DNA of 17,855 bases. It comes from Isotricha intestinalis (lineage: Eukaryota > Ciliophora > Litostomatea > Vestibuliferida > Isotrichidae). The DNA is taken from assembly GCA_023807065.1 (NCBI GenBank), contig JAJJLU010000820.1, positions 1-17,855 of the forward strand, read 5' to 3'. The first letter of the stretch is position 1, and each line of letters begins with the position of its first letter. Positions 6,942 to 16,021 of the stretch are shown here, piece after piece. The position numbers and the translations under genes are program-made. Under the pieces are notes generated by a model. It made no database searches and had not been told where the DNA came from. It worked only from the letters and a program-made list of their open reading frames with translations.

Positions 6942-8524
6942 ATGGGAAATAAAAATCAAAATTCTCAAGGTGATTTTCCTGATAATTTCAATGGTAAATA
7001 AAAATAAAAAACTAACATAATTTAAAAATAGTCAACAAGGATTGTTTCGAGAGAGAGAATATAATAGGAAAAGGAGGATTTGGGAAAGTATGGAGAGTAA
7101 AAGTGAAGAAATATAATAAAGAATTTGCAATGAAAGAGATGTTAAAAAAGAAAATATTAGATAAAAGAAGTGAAAAAGGAGTAATATATGAGAGAGATTT
7201 ATTATCAAGAATGCATCATCCATTTATAGTTAATATATATTTTTCTTTCCAAGATCAAGATTACTTATATTTAGTAATGGATTTATTAACAGGAGGAGAT
7301 TTACGATATTATTATTGTAAACATCGTAAATTTAATGAACAAGAATCAAAATTTATAATAGCATGTTTAATATTAGGTTTAGAATATATTCATTCAAATA
7401 ATATAATTCATAGAGATTTAAAGCCAGAAAATTTGGTTTTTAATTCAAATGGTTACATAAGAATTACAGATTTTGGTATAGCAAAAATAACAAAGGAAGT
7501 TTCTGATAAAGATTCATCTGGAACTCCCGGTTATATGGCACCTGAAGTAATGTTAGGTCATTCTTATAATCAATGTGTTGATTATTTTGCTTTAGGTGTT
7601 ATTGCATATGAATTAATGTTAAGTAGAAGACCTTATTTTGGGAAAAATAGAAAAGAAATTAAAGAAAAAATTCTTGCAAGTCAAATACAAATAAAAGGAA
7701 AAGATATTCCTAAAGGATGGAGTATTGAAGGTGCTGATTTTATTAATAAGTTAATTCAAAGAAAAAGTAAAGATAGATTAGGCTTTCATGGTATCCACGA
7801 AATTAAAAATCATCCTTGGTTTAAATATTATAATTGGAAAAATATTTATTTACAAAAAGAAAATGCTCCTTTTATTCCTCCTCAAAATGAAGATAATTAT
7901 GATGAAAAATATTGTTGTGGACCTGAAATTTGTGGTTTAGCTACTAAAGAAAGATATAGAAAAATAGTTTGTAGTGATAATTATAAAAGTGCTTTTGATA
8001 ATTATTATTATTTTAATAGATATAGTATGAAGAAAGAAGATGAAGAAAAAAAATATTATAATCCACATCTTATTTATGATCAACTTGAAATGAAAGAACA
8101 AATTGCTTTTGGTAATTTTGAAGAAAATATTTATTCAAAAATACATTCTAGAAATGGAAATAATAAATATTTAAAAAGAGGTTTAAGTGCTGATATTAAA
8201 GTTAAAAAAATTAATCAGAAAGTTATGAAAAAAACTATTTCTGATTTTTATAAAGATTATAATAGTAATCCTATTTTAATGAATAATATAAATAATCAAA
8301 TTGAAAATTGTATAAATGGTAAAAATCAAAATAATAATAATAACAATAAAAATATTAATGAAATTAAAAATAATAATGATGTTAATAAAAATAATAATGA
8401 TAAAATGAGTTCTAATGTTCCTCAAATAAAAAGTAGAAATCCTAGTAAAGGTATTTTTGATGTTTTTAAACCTCATAGAAAATATAAATCTTTAGGAATG
8501 AAATTTTCACAAGGGTTTAATTAA
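6942..8524 (+). CDS. Myristoylated AGC protein kinase, STK32/YANK-like (spliced)
   Basis: Exon 1 (6942-6993) encodes MGNKNQNSQGDFPDNFN; after a 38-nt intron the frame continues from 7032, giving 514 residues. Gly2 in MGNKNQ is a typical N-myristoylation site. The kinase domain spans about 24-285: glycine loop GKGGFGKV (30-37), Lys52 in AMK, helix-C Glu71, HRDLKPEN (144-151, catalytic Asp146), DFG (Asp164), GTPGYMAPE (Thr182 in the activation segment). All catalytic residues are present. MDLLTGGDLRY after the hinge and the myristoylated start resemble STK32 (YANK) kinases, an AGC branch. An AGC-type extension follows (NAPFIPPQNEDNYD), then a Lys/Asn-rich tail ending in KPHRKYKSLGMKF. It should phosphorylate Ser/Thr at membranes; substrates are unknown. 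The start would be missed without the intron, since no ATG precedes the glycine loop in the second exon. Confidence 0.9.
6994..7031 (+). other. 38-nt spliceosomal intron in the kinase gene
   Basis: Starts GTAAAT, contains the yeast-like branch-site sequence ACTAAC at 7011-7016, and ends in ATAG. It sits in phase 1. Joining the G at 6993 to TC at 7032-7033 makes a Val codon and links the MGNK start to the glycine loop, so the splice is well supported by the protein sequence. Confidence 0.85.
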
Positions 8525-8779
8525 ATTAAATATTTTTCTTATAATAATTATATATATTTATAAAGCTTAATTTCCAAAATATTTAAAATTAAAAACAATT
8601 CTGAAAAAAATATTTAAAGATATTTCAAAATAATTATTTAATATTTAAATAATAATTATTTTTATTTTTAAAAGATTTTTTTTCATTTTTGAAATTTAAA
8701 AATTAAAATATTAATAACAACTAATTCTTATAAAAAATATACACCATTAATAAATTTTTAAATAATATATTAAATGAGT
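8525..8779. other. Tail-to-tail spacer
   Basis: About 255 bp of A/T-rich DNA between the stops of the kinase (plus) and kelch (minus) genes. No frame, GC-rich patch or clear hairpin stands out. Confidence 0.5.
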
Positions 8780-9721
8780 TCATAAAAATGAATTTTCTTT
8801 TAAATTTTTAATTTCAGAATTTTTTGTTGCAGAATTAATTAAATGAACATTGCAATTTTTATCGATGAAAAAAAACTGATTTTTATTAATATTAATTCCA
8901 GTTTTATTAACAAAACAACTTTTATTTTTTAATTTAATATTAGAATTTTTAACAATTCTACAAAAACAATCATAAATAACAACATCACTTAATTCTTTTT
9001 GATCTTTTTCAACACTTTTTCCCCCTAAAATATAAATAAAATTACTATTATTAGTTTTAAAACAAGCAGAAGAATATCTATTTAACAAATTAAAATTTTC
9101 ATTAATCATAATTCTTTCCCATTGATATAATATTTTATTAATATTTAATCTTAAAATAGAATTATTAGATTCAATTTTATTATCTTTAGTACAAATGCCT
9201 CCAAATAAATATAAAAATTCTTCATTTTTATCAATTAATAAAGAGCATTTATATCTTTCTTCAGGAAGATTCCTTACTTCTTTCCATTTGTTTAATTCTA
9301 AATTATATAATTCACATTTAATTTGTCCTTTTCCTCCAATTACTAAAATTAATTTATTATTAATTATTAAAGAAGGATTATAATGAGGACATCTCGAATT
9401 AATTAAAAAATTTGTTTCTACTCTTTTTTCTATTAAATGTAATTTTATTAAATATGCTCCATGAATTAAATTTGTTTTTATTGTATCTTCATTATTTCCA
9501 CATAAATAAATAAATCCATCTTCTGAATTTACTTGAGATATTCCTTTTAAAGAATTTAATACTCTTAAATTTACTGATAAAGATGATGCTCTGTCTTCAT
9601 CTATGTTATAACATAATAATGATAAGCACTTTTTACTTCTTTCATATAATTGTAACATTATTTTTGTTGATGATAATATATCATTCTCACATTGAGACCT
9701 ACAACAAAATTGATTACCCAT
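8780..9721 (-). CDS. Kelch-repeat protein with dual-acylation N-terminus
   Basis: A 313-residue protein starting MGNQFCCRSQC. Gly2 with Asn3 fits N-myristoylation, and Cys6, Cys7 and Cys11 are likely palmitoylation sites, so it should sit on a membrane. Beta-propeller blades are visible as hydrophobic strands ending in GG: IYLCGNN (71-77), ILVIGGKG (125-132) with Trp146, LYLFGGIC (170-177) with Trp201, IYILGGKS (229-236), and a weaker fifth near 272-279. The YNLELNKWKEVRNLP stretch is the usual kelch blade linker. Four or five visible blades are few for a closed propeller, so others may be degenerate or it may dimerise. Kelch propellers usually act as protein-binding platforms; the partner is unknown. 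It is tail to tail with a kinase that also begins MGN, and head to head with the IQ-repeat gene. Confidence 0.85.
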   Translation of the reverse strand: MGNQFCCRSQCENDILSSTKIMLQLYERSKKCLSLLCYNIDEDRASSLSVNLRVLNSLKGISQVNSEDGFIYLCGNNEDTIKTNLIHGAYLIKLHLIEKRVETNFLINSRCPHYNPSLIINNKLILVIGGKGQIKCELYNLELNKWKEVRNLPEERYKCSLLIDKNEEFLYLFGGICTKDNKIESNNSILRLNINKILYQWERIMINENFNLLNRYSSACFKTNNSNFIYILGGKSVEKDQKELSDVVIYDCFCRIVKNSNIKLKNKSCFVNKTGININKNQFFFIDKNCNVHLINSATKNSEIKNLKENSFL

Positions 9722-9866
9722 TTTTTATCAATTTTTCAAAATTAAATTTTTGTATATATTTTATTTTATTTTTTTAAATCTTAGTCCTCAGAAAGAAATA
9801 AAATAAATTTAAATGAAATAAGCATTTAAAAAACTAAGAAAAAACATTAAAAAAATAAATAAAAAA
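9722..9866. promoter_or_regulatory. Shared divergent promoter region
   Basis: 145 bp separate the ATG codons of the kelch gene (minus) and the giant IQ-repeat gene (plus). The middle portion (9778-9795) holds a slightly GC-richer patch (TCTTAGTCCTCAGAAAG); both flanks are A/T tracts, A-rich toward each start codon. The two genes may be co-expressed, but no defined element is recognised. Confidence 0.4.
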
Positions 9867-12800
9867 ATGAATGAAACATTTGGAGAATATATAAAAAGAA
9901 AATCAATAGAAAAAAGAAAACTTCCAACAAACCCAACATTAAGTCATTCAAACAGTGACACAAAATTGATAATATTAAAACTTGATGAAAAGAGAGAAAA
10001 GAATAAAAAAAATGAAAAATATTTCCAGAAAAAAAATCATGAAAAATGTTCATCATGTAATATATGTCATCATATAAAGAAAATGATAAAAAAAGATAAA
10101 AGAAGATTAAGTGATTATATAATAAATAATGAAAAATATGTTAAATTATTTGGTAATTCAAGATATACAAATAAACCTCCAAGTTTATTTGTAAAAGATG
10201 AAAAAAAAAAAATAAATCAAAAAAATTTTGGTTTAATTCCTCTTCCTTTAAAACCAAAAAAAAAAATAAAAAATAAAGAAGATCATCAAAAATTATATGA
10301 TTTACAAAGATCTATTGTTATGATAAGGAGATTTCAATATCATCAAAAAGTAAAAGTTAATAATAATAATATTAAAGATTATTTTAGTCCTAAAAAAATG
10401 AATATTAATGATATTGTTAAAATTCAAAAATGGTGGAAAAAAATTTTTAAAGTTATTAAAATACAAAAATATTTTAGAGGTTATTTTATGAGAAAAGAAA
10501 TTTTAGCTGTTAAAAAATTATTTTGTTTAATGAATAAATTTGAAAATTTTTTATTAAAATTAAAAGGAAGAAAAAGTTTTTTAAAAATGATTCAATTTGT
10601 TTCTTTAAAAAAACCTATTTATAATATTCAAGAAGGTTATTTTCAAAAAAATGATTTGATTATTAATAAAAATATTATTGATAATATTATTTTAATTCAA
10701 AGTTTGTTTAGAAAATTTTTATCAAAGAAAAAAAGAAATTTTATGAGTAATAAAAAATTTAAATTTATTCCTCATAATAAAAATTTCTTCATGTCAAAAA
10801 AAAGTTATAATAAAATATTATTAGAGAAAAAAATAGAATTAATTCAAAAAAAAATTAGAGAATATTTAAAAAATAAAAAACCGTTAATTAAAAAAAAAAT
10901 TGAACCATATATATTAAATAAAAAAATTGTATCAAGACCAAATCCAGAAGCAAAAAGAATTCAAAAATGGTTTAAAAGGAATTATGAATTTTTATGTAAT
11001 GAAAAAAATAAAAGTGGATTTTTTCCAAAAGAAAATAAATGGGAATTTTATACAAAAACAAAAATAGATGAAAATTCAATAAATCATTTATTTATTCAAA
11101 GAAAAAAAAATTATGATAATTATAATGAAATGTTAGAAGAAAAAGGATTAAGAAGTAATAAAATAATTTATCCTTTTACTTCTATTAATTGTTATATAAG
11201 TAAATTAAGGAGAATAGATTTTATCAATAAAATTGAAAAAATTCAAAATTTTACAAAAAAAAATGTTATTAAATATAATAGAAATATTTCTCCTGTTTTT
11301 GGTTCTTATTCTTATAAAATTTATCTTTCTATAAAAAATCATAATATTATTAATTTTATTTATTTGATTAAACATGGTATGATTATTAAAAATATGAAAA
11401 AAATTATTAAATATAAAGCTATTAATAATTATAATAATGATGATATTAATAAAATTATTTCTATTCAAAAATTTTATAAAAATCATTATTATTCACAAAG
11501 AAAAAATATTAAAAAAGTATATAAATTTCACAAACAAAAAGGATATTTTTCTGATAAAATAAGAACAATAAATAATTGTGATGAAATTAAATTTCTTCAA
11601 AATTCGTTTAAAAATTATTTAACTAATTTAGAAAAGAAAAAAGATGTAATAGATAAAACAAATTTAAATAAATATTTTTCATCTCCATTAAATTATATTA
11701 ATAATTTTGAATCAAATAAAGGAGGTTCAAATATTTGTTTTATAACTAAAAAATATATTACTAATGTTTCAGATAAATTAAAATCAATTCAAAGTAAAGT
11801 AACTTCTTTTATTTTAGTTAAAAAACTAAAAAAAGAATATAATAATTCTTCAAAATATCCTTTAATAAATAAAATAAATTTAAATGAAAATCAATTATAT
11901 ACAAAAATAATCTTCAGACTAGAAGATTCAATTAATAAAATAAAATTAATTCAAAATTTTTATAAAGAAAGATATAATTATTTCAATGAAAATATTTTAC
12001 CAAATAATTTTGAAGAAACTTTAACAACATATTCAGAAAAAAAAAAAATAATAAATAATAATTCTTTAAAAAAATATAATTCAAAAAATGATACTTCAAA
12101 AATGAAATTAAATAATGAAGAATTAATAAATAATTATAAAACTTCAAATAAATTAAACGAAAATCAAATTTTAACATTATTTGATAAATTAAAAAGAAAT
12201 AAAAAACCTATTCTAGATATTAATAACAATTATATTTCTAAAAAAAGAATTGAACTTATTGCTGGAAAGACTTATTTAAGTGATTATAATATTCCAACTC
12301 AGATTCCTTGTTTATCCTTATGCTTATTTGAAAAAAATAGATTAATTAATAACATTGAATTCATTAAAAAAATTCAATTTCATTTTAGAAAGTATAAAAA
12401 AAGAATCGAAAATATTATTAAAAAACCAAGTAAACATGAATTAATGTTTAGTGAATTAAATGATAATAATAATAATGAAGAAGATAAATTTTATATATTT
12501 AATAATAATAAAAGTAAAAAATCAAGAAATGAAAAAAAAATAAATAATAAATTTGATTCTGAAAATAATAAAATTAATTATCATAATTATAGTTATATTA
12601 CCAAAATTAGATTAAGAGATAGTAATAAACAAATTAAAAAAATTCAAAATATATTTAAAAGTTTTTCTTCTTTTACTTCACAAGATAAAGTAAATATTGA
12701 AAATAATAAAATTTTTAAAGAAAATAAATTAAATCCAATATCAAATTGTTATATTTCAAAAATAAGAATTAATAAAGATATAAGGAATAAATATATTGAA

Positions 12801-14582
12801 AATATAAATTATAATATTAAAATAATAAAAAAACCAAATCTTAATAATGAAAACAATATTAATAAAGAAGATTTAGATAATGAAAAGAATAAAAATACTT
12901 TATCAAATAAATCAATTAATTATATTAGTAAAGTTAGATACAATAATAATAGTCTTTTAATTCTAAGAATTCAAAATTATTTTAAGAAAATAAATTTTTT
13001 TCACAAAAATTTAACCAATCCAAATGAACATTTTCAATTTAAATTAAATATTTCTTCAATAGGAAATATAACAAAAATAAGAAAAAATAATTTGAATGAA
13101 GAAATAGGAAAAATAATAATGATACAAAATAATATTAAATTATATTTATTAAAACAAAAAAAAGAAAAGGAAATAAAAAATAAGCAAATAACAATAACAC
13201 ATAAATTAATTCCTTCTCAATTATATATATCTAAAATAACATTATTAAACAATGAAAAAGAAATAAAAAAAATCCAAAATAAATTTATATCAATGATAAC
13301 AAATAAAAAACAAGAATCATTAAATAAAATATCAAGATTCTCAATAAAAAAGTCAAAAACCAAAAACATAATTTTAGAAAATAATAACGAAAACTTTAAT
13401 GATTTAGATAATCAAATAATAATAAACAATGATAAAAAAGACAAATCTTCATCATATAATCTAGAAAATAATTTTATTGATAATAATTATTTATATTATT
13501 CATTACATTCATTTCCAGAATTTTCAGGTTTTATATCAAAGATATACAAAATAAATATATATAAAATAAACAAACAATTAAACTCTAATTCTTATTTCTC
13601 AAAAAAAATATATATAACTAAATCATTACCTCCTAATTTAGATTTTATAAATTTACTTAAATTATATATAACAAAAAAAACACAAGAATTAATATTTTAC
13701 AAATTAAAATATAATTCTTTTCTTCAAATAGAAAATTCATTTTATATTAATACACTTCAAAGAAATATAAATTTTTATTTAAGTAATCCAAAAGAAGGAA
13801 AAAAAGTAAAAATATTTTTAGAAAAAGTTTTCCCAGAATTAAAAACAGAAAAAAGTAAAAAAATAATAAATAAAATATTATCAAATTTAACATTATTTCA
13901 ACAAAAACAATTACAAAACAATTACATATATACAAGTATAGAAGAAGATTTTATAAATTATTTAAATTTATTTAGTAAATATGATAAAAAATTATCAAAT
14001 GAAAATTTCATAAGAGAAAGATTAAAACAATCAAATTTAACGAATACAAATATTTTTACTTTAACCAAATTTTTAGATGATGAATATGATAATTTAGTGA
14101 ATGGAAAATATTGTATAAAATGTTATCAAAAAAGAGAAAATTGTCATTGTACAAAAAAATCAACTGATGATGAAGAAGATTATATAGATATAGACATTCC
14201 AAATGATGAATTGTCTTTAAAAACAATGATAAATCATTTTGAATATGATAGTACAAAATGTAAAGGAGTTTTAATTAAAAGAAAACCTAAAATTGAAGAA
14301 AGTTATGAAGATCCTATTACTAATATGATTGTTGATAAAAAAAAATTAAATAAAAATAATATTCAAAAAATCGAAAGTGATTCTAATAATAGTAGTAATA
14401 ATAGTTTAAAAGGAAATAAAGGATTAAAAAATAATAATTTAACTAATAAAAGTATTGCTGAATTAAAAGCTTTATATCATAATGATAACAATAAAAATAA
14501 AAGTAATCAAGTTTTAATTAGAGATTCTAATTTTAATGAAAATGATGAAAATTTTAAAGATAATTCAAAAATATTTTATTAA
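9867..14582 (+). CDS. Giant IQ-like repeat protein with Cys clusters
   Basis: A single intact 1571-residue frame, very basic and Asn-rich. Residues about 183-380 hold conventional IQ-type sites, the best being IQKYFRGYFMRK (199-210), with weaker copies (IQSLFRKFLSKKK, IQKKIREYLKNKK, IQKWFKRN). From about 395 to 1240 a composite module recurs: (Y/F)I(S/T)K-x-R, a 6-12 residue charged spacer, then I-x-KIQN-x-F-K. Potential zinc-binding clusters lie at both ends: CSSCNICHH (Cys61, 64, 67, His68, 69) and CIKC-x6-CHC (Cys1416, 1419, 1426, 1428). IQ motifs bind calmodulin-family proteins, so it may be a calmodulin- or centrin-binding scaffold in the cortex, basal body or contractile fibres; that role is inferred. 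The C-terminal third contains unrepeated helical segments (about 1270-1400). No membrane segment, ATPase or kinase domain is visible, and it is not a myosin. Confidence 0.85.
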   Translation: MNETFGEYIKRKSIEKRKLPTNPTLSHSNSDTKLIILKLDEKREKNKKNEKYFQKKNHEKCSSCNICHHIKKMIKKDKRRLSDYIINNEKYVKLFGNSRYTNKPPSLFVKDEKKKINQKNFGLIPLPLKPKKKIKNKEDHQKLYDLQRSIVMIRRFQYHQKVKVNNNNIKDYFSPKKMNINDIVKIQKWWKKIFKVIKIQKYFRGYFMRKEILAVKKLFCLMNKFENFLLKLKGRKSFLKMIQFVSLKKPIYNIQEGYFQKNDLIINKNIIDNIILIQSLFRKFLSKKKRNFMSNKKFKFIPHNKNFFMSKKSYNKILLEKKIELIQKKIREYLKNKKPLIKKKIEPYILNKKIVSRPNPEAKRIQKWFKRNYEFLCNEKNKSGFFPKENKWEFYTKTKIDENSINHLFIQRKKNYDNYNEMLEEKGLRSNKIIYPFTSINCYISKLRRIDFINKIEKIQNFTKKNVIKYNRNISPVFGSYSYKIYLSIKNHNIINFIYLIKHGMIIKNMKKIIKYKAINNYNNDDINKIISIQKFYKNHYYSQRKNIKKVYKFHKQKGYFSDKIRTINNCDEIKFLQNSFKNYLTNLEKKKDVIDKTNLNKYFSSPLNYINNFESNKGGSNICFITKKYITNVSDKLKSIQSKVTSFILVKKLKKEYNNSSKYPLINKINLNENQLYTKIIFRLEDSINKIKLIQNFYKERYNYFNENILPNNFEETLTTYSEKKKIINNNSLKKYNSKNDTSKMKLNNEELINNYKTSNKLNENQILTLFDKLKRNKKPILDINNNYISKKRIELIAGKTYLSDYNIPTQIPCLSLCLFEKNRLINNIEFIKKIQFHFRKYKKRIENIIKKPSKHELMFSELNDNNNNEEDKFYIFNNNKSKKSRNEKKINNKFDSENNKINYHNYSYITKIRLRDSNKQIKKIQNIFKSFSSFTSQDKVNIENNKIFKENKLNPISNCYISKIRINKDIRNKYIENINYNIKIIKKPNLNNENNINKEDLDNEKNKNTLSNKSINYISKVRYNNNSLLILRIQNYFKKINFFHKNLTNPNEHFQFKLNISSIGNITKIRKNNLNEEIGKIIMIQNNIKLYLLKQKKEKEIKNKQITITHKLIPSQLYISKITLLNNEKEIKKIQNKFISMITNKKQESLNKISRFSIKKSKTKNIILENNNENFNDLDNQIIINNDKKDKSSSYNLENNFIDNNYLYYSLHSFPEFSGFISKIYKINIYKINKQLNSNSYFSKKIYITKSLPPNLDFINLLKLYITKKTQELIFYKLKYNSFLQIENSFYINTLQRNINFYLSNPKEGKKVKIFLEKVFPELKTEKSKKIINKILSNLTLFQQKQLQNNYIYTSIEEDFINYLNLFSKYDKKLSNENFIRERLKQSNLTNTNIFTLTKFLDDEYDNLVNGKYCIKCYQKRENCHCTKKSTDDEEDYIDIDIPNDELSLKTMINHFEYDSTKCKGVLIKRKPKIEESYEDPITNMIVDKKKLNKNNIQKIESDSNNSSNNSLKGNKGLKNNNLTNKSIAELKALYHNDNNKNKSNQVLIRDSNFNENDENFKDNSKIFY
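11049..13590 (+). repeat. Degenerate protein-level tandem module, about ten copies
   Basis: Within the giant protein, copies of the (Y/F)I(S/T)K-x-R module start near residues 395 (YTKTKI), 443 (YISKLR), 625 (FITKKY), 678 (YTKIIF), 789 (YISKKR), 910 (YITKIR), 962 (YISKIR), 1019 (YISKVR), 1068 (ITKIRK), 1120 (YISKIT) and about 1222 (FISKIY). Most are followed 8-20 residues later by IQN or a variant. Between residues 910 and 1120 spacing is about 50-57 residues, elsewhere irregular. The repeat is conserved in protein but not in DNA, so it is old. Confidence 0.75.
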
Positions 14583-14690
14583 TTTAATTATAATTTTTAC
14601 TTGTATTATTTATTTTTTTTTAATATATTTTTTATTGGTTTAGAAAATTATTTTAATTATAATATTTCATTTTATTATATTTAAATAAAA

Positions 14691-15041
14691 ATGAATTTTA
14701 ATAAATACCAAATTATTTGTTTATTCTTTTTAGTTTCTTGTCTAATATTTTTGATTAATTTTACTATGATCAAATTAATTCAATCTCATTTTATAAAAGG
14801 TCAAAAAAATTTAATTGAAAATACAAAAAATGGAAAAGTAAATAAATATGATTATGCTTATTTATCAATTAAATATATTGCTTGGCCTTTGATTATGTTA
14901 TTTATTTGGATTATAATTTTAGAAGTTTATTATGATAAAGGAATAGTTAATTATCCTAAAAAGAAAAAAGAAGATGAAAAAAATATTTTACTATATCATC
15001 CAATAAAAAATAATGATGAAGAAGGAGAAATAGAAATTTAA
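14691..15041 (+). CDS. Small two-helix membrane protein, unknown
   Basis: A 116-residue frame. Two hydrophobic segments stand out: residues about 7-30 (IICLFFLVSCLIFLINF) and 57-81 (YLSIKYIAWPLIMLFIWIIILEVYY). Between them lies a 26-residue hydrophilic loop (IKGQKNLIENTKNGKVNKYD). The C-terminus is about 33 residues, first basic (KKKK) then acidic (DEEGEIEI). If both segments span the membrane, both termini face the same side. The first could be an uncleaved signal anchor. I recognise no family. The product is protein-like in composition, with Trp, Pro and Cys placed inside the hydrophobic stretches, and the spacer on both sides is non-coding, so it is probably a real gene. Confidence 0.7.
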   Translation: MNFNKYQIICLFFLVSCLIFLINFTMIKLIQSHFIKGQKNLIENTKNGKVNKYDYAYLSIKYIAWPLIMLFIWIIILEVYYDKGIVNYPKKKKEDEKNILLYHPIKNNDEEGEIEI

Positions 15042-16021
15042 ATTATATTTTAAATGTGTTTGGTTAATTAAATTACAAAAAACAAATTTAACATATTTAG
15101 AATTTAAAAATATTTTTATTTTTTTAAATTTATTATATTATAAGAATTTCAAGAAATGACTTTAAAAAATAATAATATTTTTGAAAAGTATTCATCATCT
15201 TATTATATCTATATAATTCAAAATATATATATTAAATTATATGATATTAATTTATTTTGAAGTTTCATTTTCTTTTGTTTTTTAATTTTTTTTAATAATT
15301 CAAAAATATTTTCAATGTAATAATTTGAATAAATAATATATAAGTCAAATTAAGAAATGAATAAATTTATTTAATTATAATAATTATATATTTTTTTTAT
15401 TGCAAATAATAAACATTTCTGAATAATAATTTAATTAATTAATAAATATGTCAAATAAATAACTTCTGAATCATTTGATTAGTTTAAAATTAATATAATC
15501 AAATAAAAAAAATTATATATTTTGAGAAAGAATAAAAAAGAAAAAAAATAAATAACTGCTGTTAGTTAATTAACTTTAATAATTCAAATTATATCTTTTA
15601 TTCCAAACTGTTTCTATCTATTCTCTCCTTTTTCAAACTCAAACATTATAAAAAACATTCTAAATTATAAAAATTTTCTATAAATTCACCATCATTTTAA
15701 ATATTTATAATTTCTTTAAATAAACATCAATTTGTATTTCAATATTTTAAAATAATAAAAAAAACAAATAAGAATTAAAGAAAAGCTAAAAAAATCCCTC
15801 CAAAAGCAAACCAAAAAGAACCATTTAAACATTTAAAAAATAAAAACCTCAACAAATCAAAAAAAAGTAAATAAAAACGTGATTTCAAAATGTAAAAACT
15901 TCTTTTTCGAAAAAAACTAATTAAAAATTCCCTAATATAATTAATTAATTTAAACACATTTTCTGTAAAAAAAATCCTATAAATCCTTGAAAAAAAAAAA
16001 AAAAAAATATAAAAAAAATCA
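15042..16021. other. Long AT-rich spacer before the fructokinase
   Basis: Nearly 1 kb with no convincing gene. From about 15770 to 15960 the sequence is slightly richer in C on the plus strand and leaves a 60-codon Phe-rich frame open on the minus strand (15957-15775). That frame lacks the A-rich leader seen at other starts, and I do not annotate it. Just before the fructokinase lies a run of 18 A (15990-16007) followed by TATAAA (16008-16013), eight bases before its ATG. This is probably its promoter or 5' leader. Confidence 0.5.

Noticed and set aside
9867..14582. Reading the giant protein as a myosin or Sfi1-type centrin-binding protein
   Set aside because: No motor domain is present, and the repeats lack the Trp-containing Sfi1 consensus. 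IQ-like repeats alone do not support either name.
15775..15957. 60-codon Phe-rich minus-strand frame upstream of the fructokinase
   Set aside because: No A-rich leader before its ATG, composition typical of translated A/T tracts, and no neighbouring feature that needs it. Kept only as a note in the spacer entry.
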